64,000 bases of DNA from Escarpia spicata (GCA_963995525.1 OZ023213.1:44593597-44657596); one strand, 5' to 3'; shown: positions 35,441 to 47,514, numbered from the stretch's first letter. The notes: a model not told the origin generated them from the letters alone. A program made the numbers and translations.

Positions 35441-37060
35441 CATACAAAATAGAAACATACCATTTCGATGGCATGTCTGTCTTTGTCCACAATGTCTTAG
35501 TATTCGTGTTTACCTTACTGTGTTTGTTCACCTATTATCATGCACCTATATTATTCAGTTCTCTCCGTGTCCTTCTTCACGTCTCTTCATAAAACGTCGC
35601 CGTCTTTACATCACTGAATTCATTCGCCTGTCTTCTTGGGTCCGTCTCGCTTATCCTCCACTCTGTGTCGTCCATACATCATATTCCCCTCTTCTGTATG
35701 CGTGTACGTTCGTCGTGTACCGCTTGTTCGTTTGATAGTCCGTCCATACCACTCGTCATACATAAAGTTCCACGTAGATGCATTATACAACATGAATGTT
35801 TATATGTGCACTACTTTGTTAGGCGCAACCACATGTCTACGCCATCAATCCGTCCACGTGACTCCTCGCGTATTAATTTTCCCTGACGTAAAACCACGAA
35901 GACAGGTTTGGGACGGAAAACGGCTCGCGTTCATTTATAACCAATGTCCGTGCAATACCAGTTGCATAGCATCAATGTAATGCATATTTGTATGTAACTG
36001 TTGGCCACATTTGGAAACTAACATAACGATGTATATATGCTAAGGACATCTTGTTCTCGCTTTCTGTCTAATACATTGTCTATGTTAGTAACGACTAACG
36101 TTAACAAGATGGTGCTAGTATGGTAGCAGTGACATGGCATCAATGGCAATCACGTGTACATGTCTACTATATTTAATGTGTATGAATGATTGATCCTTGT
36201 ATGTCCAGATCAGTGTGGAACGGGTATGTTGCGACGAATACTAGCGAATTTATAGTTGTTAACGTAAACCACTAAAGTCATATCATAATTTGTCAGGGAC
36301 GCCGTTGTGTGACGTGCGTAACGGTGTCTGGTAGGTGGCGCCACAGTTTTACTCGTTCGTTCTGCAGAGTAGCTTGAATCATTTTCGTGTATGGATAGTA
36401 AGACGACACAACTTGTTTTCTGCAGAATATGTAGAGAAGTTCGCGTTCTCCTCTGTACTCGATTACCGGTTGTCTCATAAGTTCGCTACGTCCTACAAGT
36501 GCTTAGTAAAAATGGCAACTTAATACGATTTACTGTAACTTAAGCTGCCCGGTTCTGGCATCCACAATAGCGTCAATGTACTTTAATACCAGTTTCATTC
36601 GTTAGGCGGCGCCACTGGAGTGATTTATTTTATTTGTTTGTTTGCGAAACGTGGCGTCAACCAAACCCTCACCCGCCGATACGTAATGTTATACCTTACT
36701 GATGTTACTGCGAACTTTTGCGAATAGTCCTGAGGATATGCTTAGAACAGCGAATGCAAAAATAACATCGCGATCCTTGATGCAGATAAACAAGTCATCT
36801 TGATCCAATTATACAGACCGTTTTCATCGAAATAAACTGTTTCCAGTCCTGCGGAGATAGTCGTTCGGTTTAACTGACATTGGCAAGATGACGTGTTCGC
36901 GCCACACAGGTTGTGTTACTGATAATAAAGATAATGATGTTTCCCCGATTGCATCTTTTGTTCGTTTGTACCCTTGTGTACGGTACGGTACGGTACGGTA
37001 CGGTAGCCTCTCACAAGACATGCCACAATTTCTTGGCTGAAATCTTTTTTTTTTAATGTG
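35441..37060. other. Non-coding stretch with a short pentamer repeat
   Basis: The open frames seen have no domain. A short (GGTAC)n pentamer run of about five units lies at 36979-37005. Nothing else was recognised. Confidence 0.45.
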
Positions 37061-37253
37061 TACAGTGGAACCTCGCTTTACGGCCACCTCGGTAATACGG
37101 CCAGCTTGCAATTAAGATTACCCTACGACAGTCCCAAATTATTGCCACATACATAAAAGTGTAGCATATTATTCCCGCTAATACGGTCACCTCACTATTC
37201 GGGTCACCTTTGTCCAGTCCCAAAGGTGACCTTAATAGTAAGGTTTCACTGTA
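37061..37253. mobile_element. pogo/Tigger-like MITE with TA target duplication
   Basis: The ends are tacagtggaacctcgcttta and ...taaggtttcactgta, inverted copies of each other with TA on both sides. Starting CAGTGGAACCTCG is characteristic of pogo/Tigger (Tc1/mariner superfamily) elements as I know them. It is about 190 bp with no open frame. Confidence 0.7.
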
Positions 37254-37361
37254 TGTTGTTTTCTCTTTTCCCTGAAAACTCGGGTGAGGTTGATCTCGAT
37301 ACTGGTTCTCGATAGTGGCCGTCGATACTGGTTCTCGATAATGGTCCTCGATTTCTGTTTC

Positions 37362-37640
37362 CTTTTCTCTCCCCCCCCCCCCCCCCCCCCCCACTGTTTA
37401 TGAACTGCTATCTCCACCAACGGTCTCCACCTTCTCTATCGTTCACTCTCGTTCTCCACTCCTCTCCCAACTCATCAGCATTCCTCCTTATCCAATCCTC
37501 CCTCGTCAGCCTTGGTCGTCTGTGCAAATCTCTATAAATCCATATCGTATATTCTTTGGTTAGCCGCCCTATATTCCTTTTCCGATCGATTGTGACGATG
37601 ACGACGATGACGACGATTATGATGACGATGATGATGATAA
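37362..37640. repeat. Poly-C tract and GAT/GAC triplets
   Basis: A C run at about 37371-37392 and a degenerate gacgatgac / gatgatgat triplet stretch at about 37594-37643 are separated by unremarkable sequence. Confidence 0.8.
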
Positions 37641-38030
37641 TAATGCGAGGGAATAGAGACAAACCAAACATCACCGAATTCAATATATTTTAATATGCAA
37701 TAATACAGAATATGTAGAAACCAAGCATGCTGGGTTTGTGTTCCGTTGCAAAGAAACATAATGTTCATATTAATAACGAAAATATAGGATTTTGATATGG
37801 CGGATCTGGGCAAAATACTGTAGGATTAAAACAATCAGACATTAAGTTTAGTCGCATACAATACCGAGTTTATTGTCCAAAAACATTAATTGTAGGATAA
37901 TCTGCTTATGTTGCCTATTCACACACCAAGATTATGGCATATTTTACACCAAAAATACCATTCATATATGAGCAGAAACAAATGCTGCTGAAACATCACC
38001 AATAAAATAAGTAAAACGGAACACAGTACA
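37641..38030. other. Non-coding spacer
   Basis: AT-rich; nothing recognised. Confidence 0.4.
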
Positions 38031-38034
38031 AGAC

Positions 38035-38517
38035 AAGGACCGTAGTACAAGGAATACAGTACAGAACAAGAATCGTAGTACAGAACAAGGAACATTGTAC
38101 AGAACAAGAAACATTGTACAGAACAAGGAACATTGTACAGAACAAGGAACATAGTAAAGAACAAGGAATACAGTACAGAACAAGGAATACAGTACAGAAC
38201 AAGGAACATAGTAGAGAACAAGGAATACAGTACAGAACAAGGAACACAATAGAGGACAAGGAACACAGTACAGAACAAGGAACACAATAGAGGACAAGGA
38301 ACACAGTACAGAACAAGGAACACAATAGAGGACAAGGAATACAGTACAGAACAAGGAACACAGTACGGAACAAGGAACACAATAGAGGACAAGGAACACA
38401 GTACAGAACAAGGAACACAATAGAGGACAAGGAATACAGTACAGAACAAGGAACACAATAGAGGACAAGGAACACAGTACATAACAAGGACCATAGTACA
38501 TAACAAGGAACATAGTG
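38035..38517. repeat. 19-bp minisatellite, about 25 copies
   Basis: The unit is gtacagaacaaggaacaca, alternating with the variant gaggacaaggaacacaata. The variants are interspersed in pairs, suggesting a 38-bp higher-order unit in the second half. Cys-rich minus-strand open frames of up to 195 residues are by-products: 19 is not a multiple of 3, so all frames share the same peptide. Confidence 0.93.
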
Positions 38518-38751
38518 TAGATTTTGAACTAGTTAGGCTCTTCGGGGAGTTTCGGTCAAAGTTTCAGCCATTATGGCCTAATCTACAAACATGTTGGTTG
38601 ATAGAATTTTAACGTGACTGCCGTCATGCGTGTTTGGGAATTAGTACCTGTATTGTCGCAAAGGCGCATAATTCAAAGTTGACCGTAGGGGGAATGGAGC
38701 GGCAATCTGTTAGGTAAGAACCAGAGTTGTCACAATATAACCGTAAAGGTC

Positions 38752-39118
38752 ATGGAGCACAGTACAAAAGATACAGAACACAGAACACAGAACGCAGTAC
38801 GGAACACAGAACACAGTACAGAACACAGTACAGAACACAGTACAGAACACAGAACACAGTACAACACACAGAACACAGAACGCAGTACGGAACACAGAAC
38901 ACAGTACAGAACACAGAACACAGTACATAGCACAGAACACAGTACGGAACACAGAACACAGTACGGAACATAGAACACAGTATAGAACACAAAACACTGC
39001 GTAGAACAAATAACACGGTACAGAACATAGTACATCACTGTATATAACACAATAGAGAACAAAGTACAAATTACACTACATAACAGAGTACATAACACTG
39101 TACAGAGTACAGAACACA
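38752..39118. repeat. Degenerate gaacacagtaca minisatellite
   Basis: Short units of 12-14 bp (agaacacagtac) are clearly related to the 19-bp array upstream. They end immediately before the UNC93-like stop codon. Confidence 0.9.
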
Positions 39119-39119
39119 G

Positions 39120-39403
39120 TCATGGGTGGAACTGTGGAAGCCACGTGACGGCGTCTGCTATGATGTATGCATCACTCGAGTCGTTGCCCTTCCTCTCGGC
39201 TTCCTTCAGTTTCAGGCTGATCTCCATGGCGACGTAAGCCGCCGTGGCAATAGCGAGCAATACGACCGTCCCTAGCAACAAGCAAAAGGGCGGGTCGAAC
39301 GTTACCAGCGTAGTAGCGACGGCATAAGAGAGGGCTTGGCACAGCCAGAAGACAGCATAGCCGGCCTCCTGGTCATTGTATCGTGAGAGGCCGCCAATAA
39401 GAG
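39120..39403 (-). CDS. UNC93-like exon 5 (last)
   Basis: After acceptor cgtgttccag it completes a Ser codon and encodes LIGGLSRYNDQEAGYAVFWL, two hydrophobic segments and a polar tail ending QFHP-stop. The stop lies one base from the minisatellite. Confidence 0.9.
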
Positions 39404-42400
39404 CTGGAACACGGAGAAGACGTTAGCATACGACAGTGCCATCAGACTGTCAGTACTGCCTTTGAGGTTCAAAATCCAGGAGAATGTCAGGCTAAAAACG
39501 ATAATTACACTCCCTTGGAACCTCCAACTGAAACCACATTGAGGCTCACCAAAACAACAAACAGCACCCCCTTGGGACCTCCAATTGAAACCCCCTTGAG
39601 GCTCACCAAAACACCAAACAGCACCCCCTTGTGACCTCCAACAAAATTTACAAATCCCAAGTCTTGTCATAATGAATTTAAATATTTAGTCAATTTGTAT
39701 ATGTTCAGCTATTATTTATGATCAGGATACAAATATGCTGCATTCTTTATAAGCCAAATGCTTTCTTGTGCGCATACCTTTCGCGCTGGATGGTTAAATC
39801 GTGTTAAACGTGAGCGATAAATGGGGAAATGGATGGGCTATAATATGGAATACGCTTACACAGCAGCTGTGTCTGCAGGACGGCGACCGCCACGCCCAAC
39901 GCTACTACAGTGACGAAGTGAAGAGTGGCGGAGAGCGAAGGCAACACCAGCAACACGATGACTGCCCCTTCGGTCGCTATGGCAGCGCTGACGATCGTCT
40001 TCATCCGAGCCACGTACTTGGCTACGAAACCTGCAGCGAACGAAGCCCCAGCACAAACGGCGGCCTGCGTTAGCAACAAACTGTCTCCAAACCCCGCCTT
40101 GGGTTGGCCTCTACGGTCAATATCTGTCTTATAACAGAAAGACAAAATTTAAGTAATTGTATTTGTCTTAAAACAGATTCCAGAACAAACAAAACAAATT
40201 ACGCGCAGAGTACACAGGGTGTTGTACATCATTATGAAAATTATGAAATTAGTAAATAAGAGTTTGTGCTATTTACCCCAAATCTGAGATATTATTTAAA
40301 TACGGCCGTGCTTAATTAAATTATATATAAGATGATTGTCGGCAGTGGTGGTATGCCTTTGTTGCATTCCACTTGAGGAATAATCATAGTTATTAACACA
40401 TTATTTTATTGCATTTTCAATGCAATTTTGATATGTGTCATTAATCTGCAGGGAATATACTCACATGATCGGACACGGTCATTACAAGCATTTGACTTAG
40501 TCCACTGCAGAACATAAGCGGGATGACCATGACCAGACGCGAAAGGCAGATCTTTCTAACAACCGAGGTTGCAACGCGACTCAAAGACGGCCTCTCAGTG
40601 ATGGGCGCGCCACCTGTCGCATTGAGTGGCATCACCGCGAGCGCCACCATTAGGAGTCCAGCCAAACTAAAGAGCGTATAACATCCGAGCAGAGCGAGCA
40701 TTCTATAATACATCTCTCCGAGATCGTCTGCAGATAACACCGATTCGACGACGCTGGCGTTCGTTGCTGTAGTTTGTTGACTGCGTGTCGTCACATTCAG
40801 AATGTTTAGTGGAAGTTGCACTTTTGACCCGGTTCCACTGCAGTTGCTGTCGGTAGCTGGCTTCAAAAAGGCCGCCTCCACGGCACTGTGCACAAACAGA
40901 CCGCTGAAAGTCCATGCGAAGTACGTGCCGCTAAATAAGCATAATGTGATGTCGAAATCGTAATTCCCGGACACCGAGAAGCGTGTTGCTAACGAAGCAA
41001 TGTATGCTCCCTGTGCAACAAGGAACGGTCCTTGGGTGAGACCCATCATGGCCGCCGCCGGTATCACCACGTACTTGGACGGGACGTACCTGCTAGAGAG
41101 GAGCGCGGTGATCCCGATGCAGCCGGCGAACAGCGTCGGCTTGAGGCCGGCTACACGGAGGACGGCCGGAGCGACGAGACACGACACGACCAGACCTCCG
41201 TATACACACGCTGGAACGAGCCGCTGGAACAGAAGCACAACATGAACTAACCTCATGGACATACGTATCATTGAAATATATCTATAAAAATTATACATGT
41301 GTGACTTTGAACTATATAGATGCCATTATATGACTCAGTTGCAGTTCATCTACCAAGGTTAGTAGTTTAAGTTTAAGCAGTTATGGTACTATACCTGCAA
41401 TGTTTCGTCAGTGACGTGAATCAAGACAGCGGCGATCTGCTGGAGGGGGCAGGCCGCAACCTACAGCGTTAACACAACCATTAACACTGTAGTCAGTCGA
41501 CAGCATCGATACTGATTCATTTTGCTTTAGCATATATTTAATGGTTCCGTTGACGTTGTTTAGAAAATTCGATCATTACAATGTTAAACTATATTTGCAC
41601 CTCAAGCGGATAGACAAATTGTGTATGTGCCCTGGATCGGTGTTAACCACATGGATATTGTATTATAAGATGTGCAAACGTTTTACTTCCTGTCAGTTGT
41701 GCTAACATGAAGAACCGGCGATCAAACTGTCATATATCCAGTTGCATAGAGAAGGTCAACAGTGTGAGAGAACATGGCACAAGACTATGTAATTATTACT
41801 TTTACGACTTCCACACTTTTACACAATGTAAAACAGTTGCAGGAAGACAGTGGACAGAGCATCTTAAGCACCAGTGTACTAGCAATAACAAAGAAGACGA
41901 TGTTGTTTTTTGACAGGATATTAGATTTTATGTCAAATTAAATTAAGAATATCGATAATATGTGCAAAGGTGGTGCTGTTAAGAACATAATGTCAGAATG
42001 AAGGAACATGAAAATGAAGGTACAGGTAGTAGGTACAGTGTAGTTATGAACAGCCAGCGATGAGCAGGATACAAACAGAAAAGAGAAATTAACAAAGAGA
42101 TCACGAAAAACACAAGAGAATGGTAGAGAGAGAGAGAAGAGGAGAAAAGGCATTAATAAGGAGATAATATTATATTTTAAGCGGTATCTCGAGAGGGCAG
42201 TGGTGGACAGCCGAGAGGAGGTGAGCAGTGCCAGATTTAGGACCCATGGACAGTGGATGACCGGTCATCCCAGCAAAATAGTTTTTATACTCCCCTACCG
42301 ACTACATCACAGACTTCACAGCACCACTTATTTAATTTAGATCACAACTCTGCATCATATACACCAATTGTCTTGAATATACACCTTGCACAATTAGTTC

Positions 42401-42938
42401 ACTAGATTGTTAGTTGTCATGCTTCCACGTAGAGTCACACGTTTTCATCACATGCATTTATTTGACCTATGACCCAAACCAGTTTTACAAAATATTTTGA
42501 GGTGAACTGCCTTGTCTGCCCTGCCCTAAATCTGGTACTTGAGGTGAGAGTGGTAGAGAAAAGGTCCGCTGTGTACGGAGACGTCTCGCCGAAAAGACGG
42601 AATAAAGGAAGTGATGTAGCCACAACCTTACAATGGATAAGAGAAAAAATAAAAGATAACCCATACGTACTACCCGGAAGAACAGCTAATTAAAGAAGAT
42701 GACATACTTGCAGGCAACAGACAACACTTAGCGCCATCAGATTCAAGATGGCCGCCCTGCGTCTGTCCCGACGGATATCTTCGTCGTACTGCGCCGCGTC
42801 AAACAACACGGCGTACGCATGCGCTCTCGTTTTCCCTACAGGCTGACAACTTCCGGTGTTTCCTTCCGCCGCCAGAAGGCTGATGATTTCGCTTATTGGA
42901 AGGTCAGCTGCCTCGTCTTCACTGTCCACGTCGGACAT
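39120..42938 (-). CDS. UNC93A-like: UNC93-like multi-pass membrane protein, five coding exons
   Basis: The product is a polytopic membrane protein of the UNC93 branch of the MFS fold. Coding exons on the minus strand: 42938-42708, 41460-41395, 41223-40465, 40127-39860, 39403-39120. All introns are GT-AG with matching phases (0, 0, 0, 1), giving 535 residues and a TGA stop. Residues 1-77 are an acidic cytoplasmic N-terminus plus the start of TM1. LQxxxxCPLQQ at the first junction matches GGLQSLQSSL of UNC93A. KYVVIPAAAMMGLTQGPFLV matches the YTLIPxSxLLGLGAAPLW region. VLQTQ (about 435-439) followed by NDQEAGYAVFWLCQALSYAV matches the DAVWQTQ and EAAFANYRLWEALGF segments. A serine/asparagine-rich loop at about residues 183-227 has several NxS/T sites. 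Function in this organism is unknown; family members regulate potassium channels or receptor trafficking. Confidence 0.9.
39404..39859 (-). other. UNC93-like intron 4 with a 57-bp tandem repeat
   Basis: About 2.5 copies of a 57-bp unit (gaggctcaccaaaacaccaa plus acagcacccccttg) lie at 39505-39650. The sequence ataagccaaatgctttcttg near 39750 faintly resembles the LINE 3' end seen at 31150. Confidence 0.75.
39860..40127 (-). CDS. UNC93-like exon 4
   Basis: It encodes TDIDRRGQPKAGFGDSLLLT, two or three membrane segments and AVLQTQLL before donor gtaagc. It enters in frame 0 and leaves in phase 1, matching exon 5. Acceptor ctgttataag is weak in pyrimidines. A second AG four bases on would break the frame. 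Confidence 0.88.
40465..41223 (-). CDS. UNC93-like exon 3 (largest)
   Basis: A 759-bp exon, 253 residues, lies between acceptor gtgcttctgttccag and donor gtgagt. It holds about six hydrophobic segments and the glycosylatable extracellular loop (NCSGTG, NVTT, NASV). It starts RLVPACVYGGLVVSCLVAPA, aligning to the LYGGMLLSSMFLPP region of UNC93A. Confidence 0.92.
41395..41460 (-). CDS. UNC93-like exon 2 (66 bp)
   Basis: This small exon encodes VAACPLQQIAAVLIHVTDET and LQ between acceptor ttaacgctgtag and donor gtatag. It bridges TM1 in exon 1 to the TM2 region in exon 3 with phase 0 at both sides. It is needed to give the LQxLQSSL-like segment its correct spacing. Confidence 0.8.
41461..42707 (-). 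other. UNC93-like intron 1
   Basis: AT-rich. A possible short-TIR element is suggested by ccagatttagg at about 42231 and its inverse cctaaatctgg at about 42524 (roughly 300 bp). No coding sequence other than the flanking exons. Confidence 0.5.
42708..42938 (-). CDS. UNC93-like exon 1 (coding part)
   Basis: The chosen start ATG (42938-42936) opens MSDVDSEDEAADLPISEIIS. A basic RRDRRRAAILNLMALSV leading into TM1 follows, ending CCLQ before donor gtatgt. An earlier in-frame ATG at 42971 is possible, but the intervening bases contain a good acceptor (acctgtcag) that would put the MSDV start just inside an exon with a short 5' UTR. Confidence 0.82.
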
Positions 42939-43337
42939 AGTGTCACCTGACAGGTATGTCACGCTATACACGATGTGTAGTAATAGCAGAGTGGAAGTTC
43001 TATTTCACGATGGTGACCATATTATCACTTTTATGGCGTGATTTTCAATTGGCTATTATAAGCACATATACTCGTACATCCACAGTTATATAGCTTTATA
43101 TAAAATATACAATTCACCACAATATATATTATATTAAACAAAAACATAATTTTACAAATACAATAATAACAATTCCATAAACATCAACCAATTCTAGAAC
43201 GAAATAAAAAAATAAAATAATAAAAAATATTTTATCTGAATCAATTTACCAATAAAATGTCAATGTTTATGCAACGTGTTGCAACGTCTTATTATTTCGA
43301 TTAAGAAAATTGTCATTGTGTTCGTTAAACTGATACG
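42939..43337. other. Upstream flank of the UNC93-like gene
   Basis: AT-rich and probably containing the promoter or 5' UTR exon on the minus strand. No specific element was recognised. Confidence 0.35.
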
Positions 43338-43500
43338 TACAATGAAACCTCGTTAATGCGGATACTTTAATTTCGAGTGTCCGGGTGAATATACGCACAT
43401 GTGTATATTTGCGTTTGGAAATACCGTTCCCGTGAAATAATGTCCGGATACCAATGTTTCCTGAATATCGGATTCCGGTTTAAAGAGGTTCCAGACACTC
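43338..43500. mobile_element. Diverged pogo-like MITE
   Basis: The left end tacaatgaaacctcgttaat and the right end, reversed (ctggaacctctttaaaccgg), resemble each other and the CAGTGGAACCTCG ends of pogo-like elements. About 160 bp, no coding. Confidence 0.45.
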
Positions 43501-44262
43501 TATTTCGAAGTGAAACACTAACCCATTCATTAGTGCTCAGCATGCAATATCATAGCTACTTATTTTGTAAGGTGCCAGAAAGACTATAAGATTATGTATG
43601 CATAGTTAACAGTTATTACGATTTATAGTCTAATATCCGGTTGATGTGTAGGTCAGTGAGCGATGCATGTGTATATTGTTAATTAACGTAGGTGTCAGAG
43701 TTCTTGACTGTGTCTTACGCCATCGCTCTACAAGGCTAAATCTTACTAAGCGCATTGCCCCGCATCGAACCGAGTCCATTATGTACTTACTGCCTCAGAT
43801 CGAAACATATCATCCAGTCGCTACGAAGCAAGAGCCGTATTTTAAAGCGGAGTTGTTTAATCCGTTATCCGGAATCAGCCTGGGATAGTAATTATTAGCA
43901 GGAAATGCTTGGTTCCTTCTCTGCATTTTTTATTTCCCTTATGTATAATTCATATAAAACTGAAGCGACAATGCCATAACACAATTGACAAAGCTACAAT
44001 AAACCGATGATCTAAAAGTCACCAACTGGTGCATGTCGCCAGTCTGCTATGTAGCAAAAAAATCCTGTCGCTGTAAAATACGGCCCACCGACCCTGGATT
44101 CTGGCTGGCACCTGGTCGGGTCCTGTTGATTTGTTTCTTTTTAAGTCATGGAATAATTTGGCGACTCCTTTTAATGTGATGGTGATGTATTTTATACTAG
44201 TCATCTATTGATATGTCTGTGTGTGCATTGATGAATGTTGCATGTGCATTGTGCACCACACA

Positions 44263-44266
<4 letters not shown>
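43501..44266. other. Non-coding with dispersed repeat fragments
   Basis: Positions 43858-43915 (ttatccggaatcagcctggg) resemble 48762-48815. Positions 44045-44100 carry, in reverse, the repeat found at 45256-45312 and 45925-45982. No genes seen. Confidence 0.5.

Positions 44267-44301
<35 letters not shown>
44267..44301. repeat. (TA)n microsatellite
   Basis: Pure AT alternation. Confidence 0.95.
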
Positions 44302-44305
<4 letters not shown>

Positions 44306-45235
44306 TGTTGTCATATTTTGCACATTCCCATAACAATAAGAGTAACATTATTTTATCCGTGTGACAGTCACACAAGATATAGCGTACACTATGTACACCA
44401 ATTGAAATGTGTATAATCCTTTATATAGTTGGTTTGATGCCTAGTAATGAAGCAAAGATACTGCAGGTATATTTACTTATACACTACCCAAGTATGCAAT
44501 CCACATACACTGCATTAATTTATGTATGCTTAATGCATACTATGCTTATGTTTTCAAATAATTTAAATTTTATATAATGCATGTGCACTGTGGTCATCTA
44601 ATATAATCTGGGTATGTTTAATACACACATTACACACGTTTTAAAATGTTTTATTAAATAAATGGGCATTGCCATTATGCACCATTACTGAGACTCTAAC
44701 TTTATGAACTGAGCAAAGTAAGGCCTAATTACCGTATGATATTTACATATTTAATTATAGCTAAGTACGCATGTGTACATTTCTGAATGTCAGCATGGGT
44801 ATACGGATGTAAGCAAAAGCCCAGTGGAGTCGAGCTCAGCAGTAAACATGCCAAATGGGTACGTGAGTGAACGAATATATCATAATTTTTGCAGCATTAT
44901 AATGTTTTACTCAATTATGTTATACATCTACAAGAACACATTTATTATTTTTTAATAAAATATTTTAACTAACTTTAAACAAATCTCAATTATTTTAGCA
45001 CCAAATAAATATGTGTTTTGGCAGTTTGTAGATTGTTTACTGAATACAACATACAACACATTAGTTGGCTAGCATTCTTACATTTTTCCATATATATCCT
45101 TCATAAAAAGTCTCGGATGAACAACATTCTAATAATTTTACACCCATCCCATCGCAAATATTCATAATAAAGTTTGAAGACCGCGATTAGATTAATATAT
45201 TTAGAATAGGGCAACACATTTCTTTACACAACGAA
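44302..45235. other. AT-rich non-coding stretch
   Basis: Nothing recognised. Confidence 0.45.
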
Positions 45236-45239
45236 CTTC

Positions 45240-45312
45240 TACTTGCGGACATGCGCATCAAGGGTCGGTCAGCAGTATATTACAGCGACAGGATTTTTCG
45301 GTACAGTATTAT
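45240..45312 (+). repeat. Dispersed repeat copy (also at 45904 and, inverted, 44045)
   Basis: cggacatgcgcatcaagggt plus cggt..cagtat..acagcgacaggatttttcg recurs with few changes at 45911-45982. It also occurs as reverse complement at about 44045-44100. Confidence 0.75.
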
Positions 45313-45342
45313 TAAAGCAATTTCGTACAATACATACTCACC

Positions 45343-45373
45343 CATATATATATATATATGTATATATATACAG

Positions 45374-45405
<32 letters not shown>
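45343..45405. repeat. (TA)n microsatellite
   Basis: TA runs interrupted by tgtatatatata and cagctg. Confidence 0.95.
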
Positions 45406-45407
<2 letters not shown>

Positions 45408-45903
45408 TTGGGACAGGTTGCTTTAGGAAATACGCCTTTTGAACAACCCAAATATCATATTTTGTATAAAACTACATCAATATATAACTGGCCTACATGA
45501 TATACTAAAGTTAAACTTAGCAACAACACAAATTATGGAAATGTTATTACAAAGAGAAAAAGTTACAACAATCCCCAGTCTTCCTTAATACGGTAGCTCG
45601 ATTAAAGTTAAATTAATTAGTTATCAGTTTTGCGCGTGTTCTATAATTGTATTATATAAATGCAAAGGTAATTGTTGTTTCACACTGCACCTATTTGCTT
45701 CGTGTTATTAAGATAACAGTATGACAAAATTTACAATTAATGGATTTCGCGACTGTCGTAATCTGTATCTGTCAAAATTTAACGCTAAATAATATAATCT
45801 GGATGAACGTACGTATACGTAGGGGCCTGGCTACCTGTTCGTAAAATTAGTCTGTGTACGTATAGCCCCTTGCTAACATATAACAAGCCCTGACGTCTCC
45901 CCG

Positions 45904-45985
45904 CGAAAAACTGTACTTCCGGACATGCGCATTAAGGGTCGGTGCGGCAGTATTTTTCAGCGGCAGGATTTTTCGCTACAGGTTC
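45904..45985 (+). repeat. Dispersed repeat copy
   Basis: Direct copy of 45240-45312: cggacatgcgcattaagggt, then cggt..cagtatttttcagc and ggcaggatttttcgctacag. Confidence 0.75.
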
Positions 45986-47514
45986 CAATCGCGCGGAATC
46001 TCGCCATGCATCGTGAAAAACTTAGAGCCCCAAAACGGCTATTTAGTATTTGAATGTTGGGTTCACAATTTGAATATTTCGCGGTCACGACTGTCAAACA
46101 ACGAACAGCTTCGAGCGTGTTGAACCCAATGTGGTTGGCAATATATCTTCAACACATTTGTCATAGTATTTTAAGAAGAGTATATTTTAAAAAGTACGCG
46201 ACAGAGAGCGTGGCTTTAACTGAGTGAGACGTTTCTTTGCTACAAACGAGTTTTGTTAGCGACTGGATATCACGCTAGCAGACGTACACGCTACATGTCA
46301 TATGCATAACAATACTCGCTTTGGCTTGAGCTTGTGGCTTAAGGCACACATCTAGACGCGAGTTTAATGGAAACGATACGTACACTTTGTACTACGATAT
46401 GCTTACTAATTTCATTTAGCAAAACAGTTTTCTGGAATTGCATGAACAACTCGTTGTGTGCAGTTTGTGGACGGTACATTTGTCTAAACTTGTTGCTCAT
46501 CAATATTATGTTATCACACATCTCAGTTCCTAATTACCATGTTGAAGGTGACACTTCATTAAGCAATCTTTTGAACACATCATTTCGCTGGTACATTCTT
46601 GCCTACTAACCTTACCGAATGGATGTGCCTGTTATTTTCGTTGAACAGTGGTTGAGAGTTGTACTGCATTTGAAGGCAATGTAAATGTCAACACATGTCT
46701 GTGTCGTCACGTTGTACCAACATATTCAGCTCACGTATCGTGCCGCACTTAACACAGTCAGCGAACGTAGACGACTAACCGACTATGTGAATGTGCATAA
46801 CAACTGTAGTTGAGAGGTTCCGTGGAGCCGTTATAACAGGCGACACGCACCAGTGCACACGATAACTCGCTGTAATTATAAACGGAGTCAGAGTGCTCGT
46901 TCTGATTGATAGTATTAGGCTTGCTGCTACTCGAAAACGTTGGCCACTGCTCACAAATCAACATAGTTGTAGTTTAGACTTGCATCCCTCATTATAATTA
47001 TTCATATCACGTCTTGTAATAAACGGAATCGTAATAAGAGTAGGCCAACTGTGAAGTGTTCGTGGGGCTTTGGGTCGTTGTTTTTTGGGGTTTATGATAG
47101 TACGTTGTTGGTGTATACTATATTGCGTCACTGTTTGTCAGCAAGGCAAGTTGATGGCTGATTTAGTTTCACTTCATTTAACAGTATTTACCATACAGCA
47201 AATCGTTCGCCTGCTTTTTCTAACAAAAAGACGTGATTGTGCTAACATCGTTAACTGACTTTAGAGCATTCACGAGCCCATTCGCAGCTTGACGCAAACC
47301 AACATATGCCGGCCAACTATTCGATAGAGCTGACGAATGTTGACGAAGAATGTGGCCATCGGAGAGAAGTAATTGCAAAAATATGGGTCAGACTTTGATA
47401 GTCGCTCTATAGGAGCCCATTAATAAATCAACATTAAACTAAATCAGAAGGTCATCAATTAAATTCCTTTCTTGAAAAAAAATATACAAATAAAACTTAA
47501 CATATTAAAAATAT
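45986..47514. other. Non-coding stretch, nothing recognised
   Basis: Short open frames only. Positions 46035-46100 loosely resemble 48880-48945 (tttacaatttgaaatgttcg type). Confidence 0.4.

Noticed and set aside
37919..39098. Cys/Leu/Val-rich minus-strand frames resembling membrane proteins
   Set aside because: They are produced by 19-bp and 12-14-bp repeats. With a 19-bp unit all three frames give the same peptide, a typical artefact.
39700..39800. Possible fourth copy of the LINE 3' end in UNC93-like intron 4
   Set aside because: Only about 25-30 bases (ataagccaaatgctttcttg) match and the flanks do not.
42226..42540. Possible hAT-like MITE in UNC93-like intron 1
   Set aside because: Only an ~11-bp inverted match (ccagatttagg) supports it, and no target-site duplication is visible.
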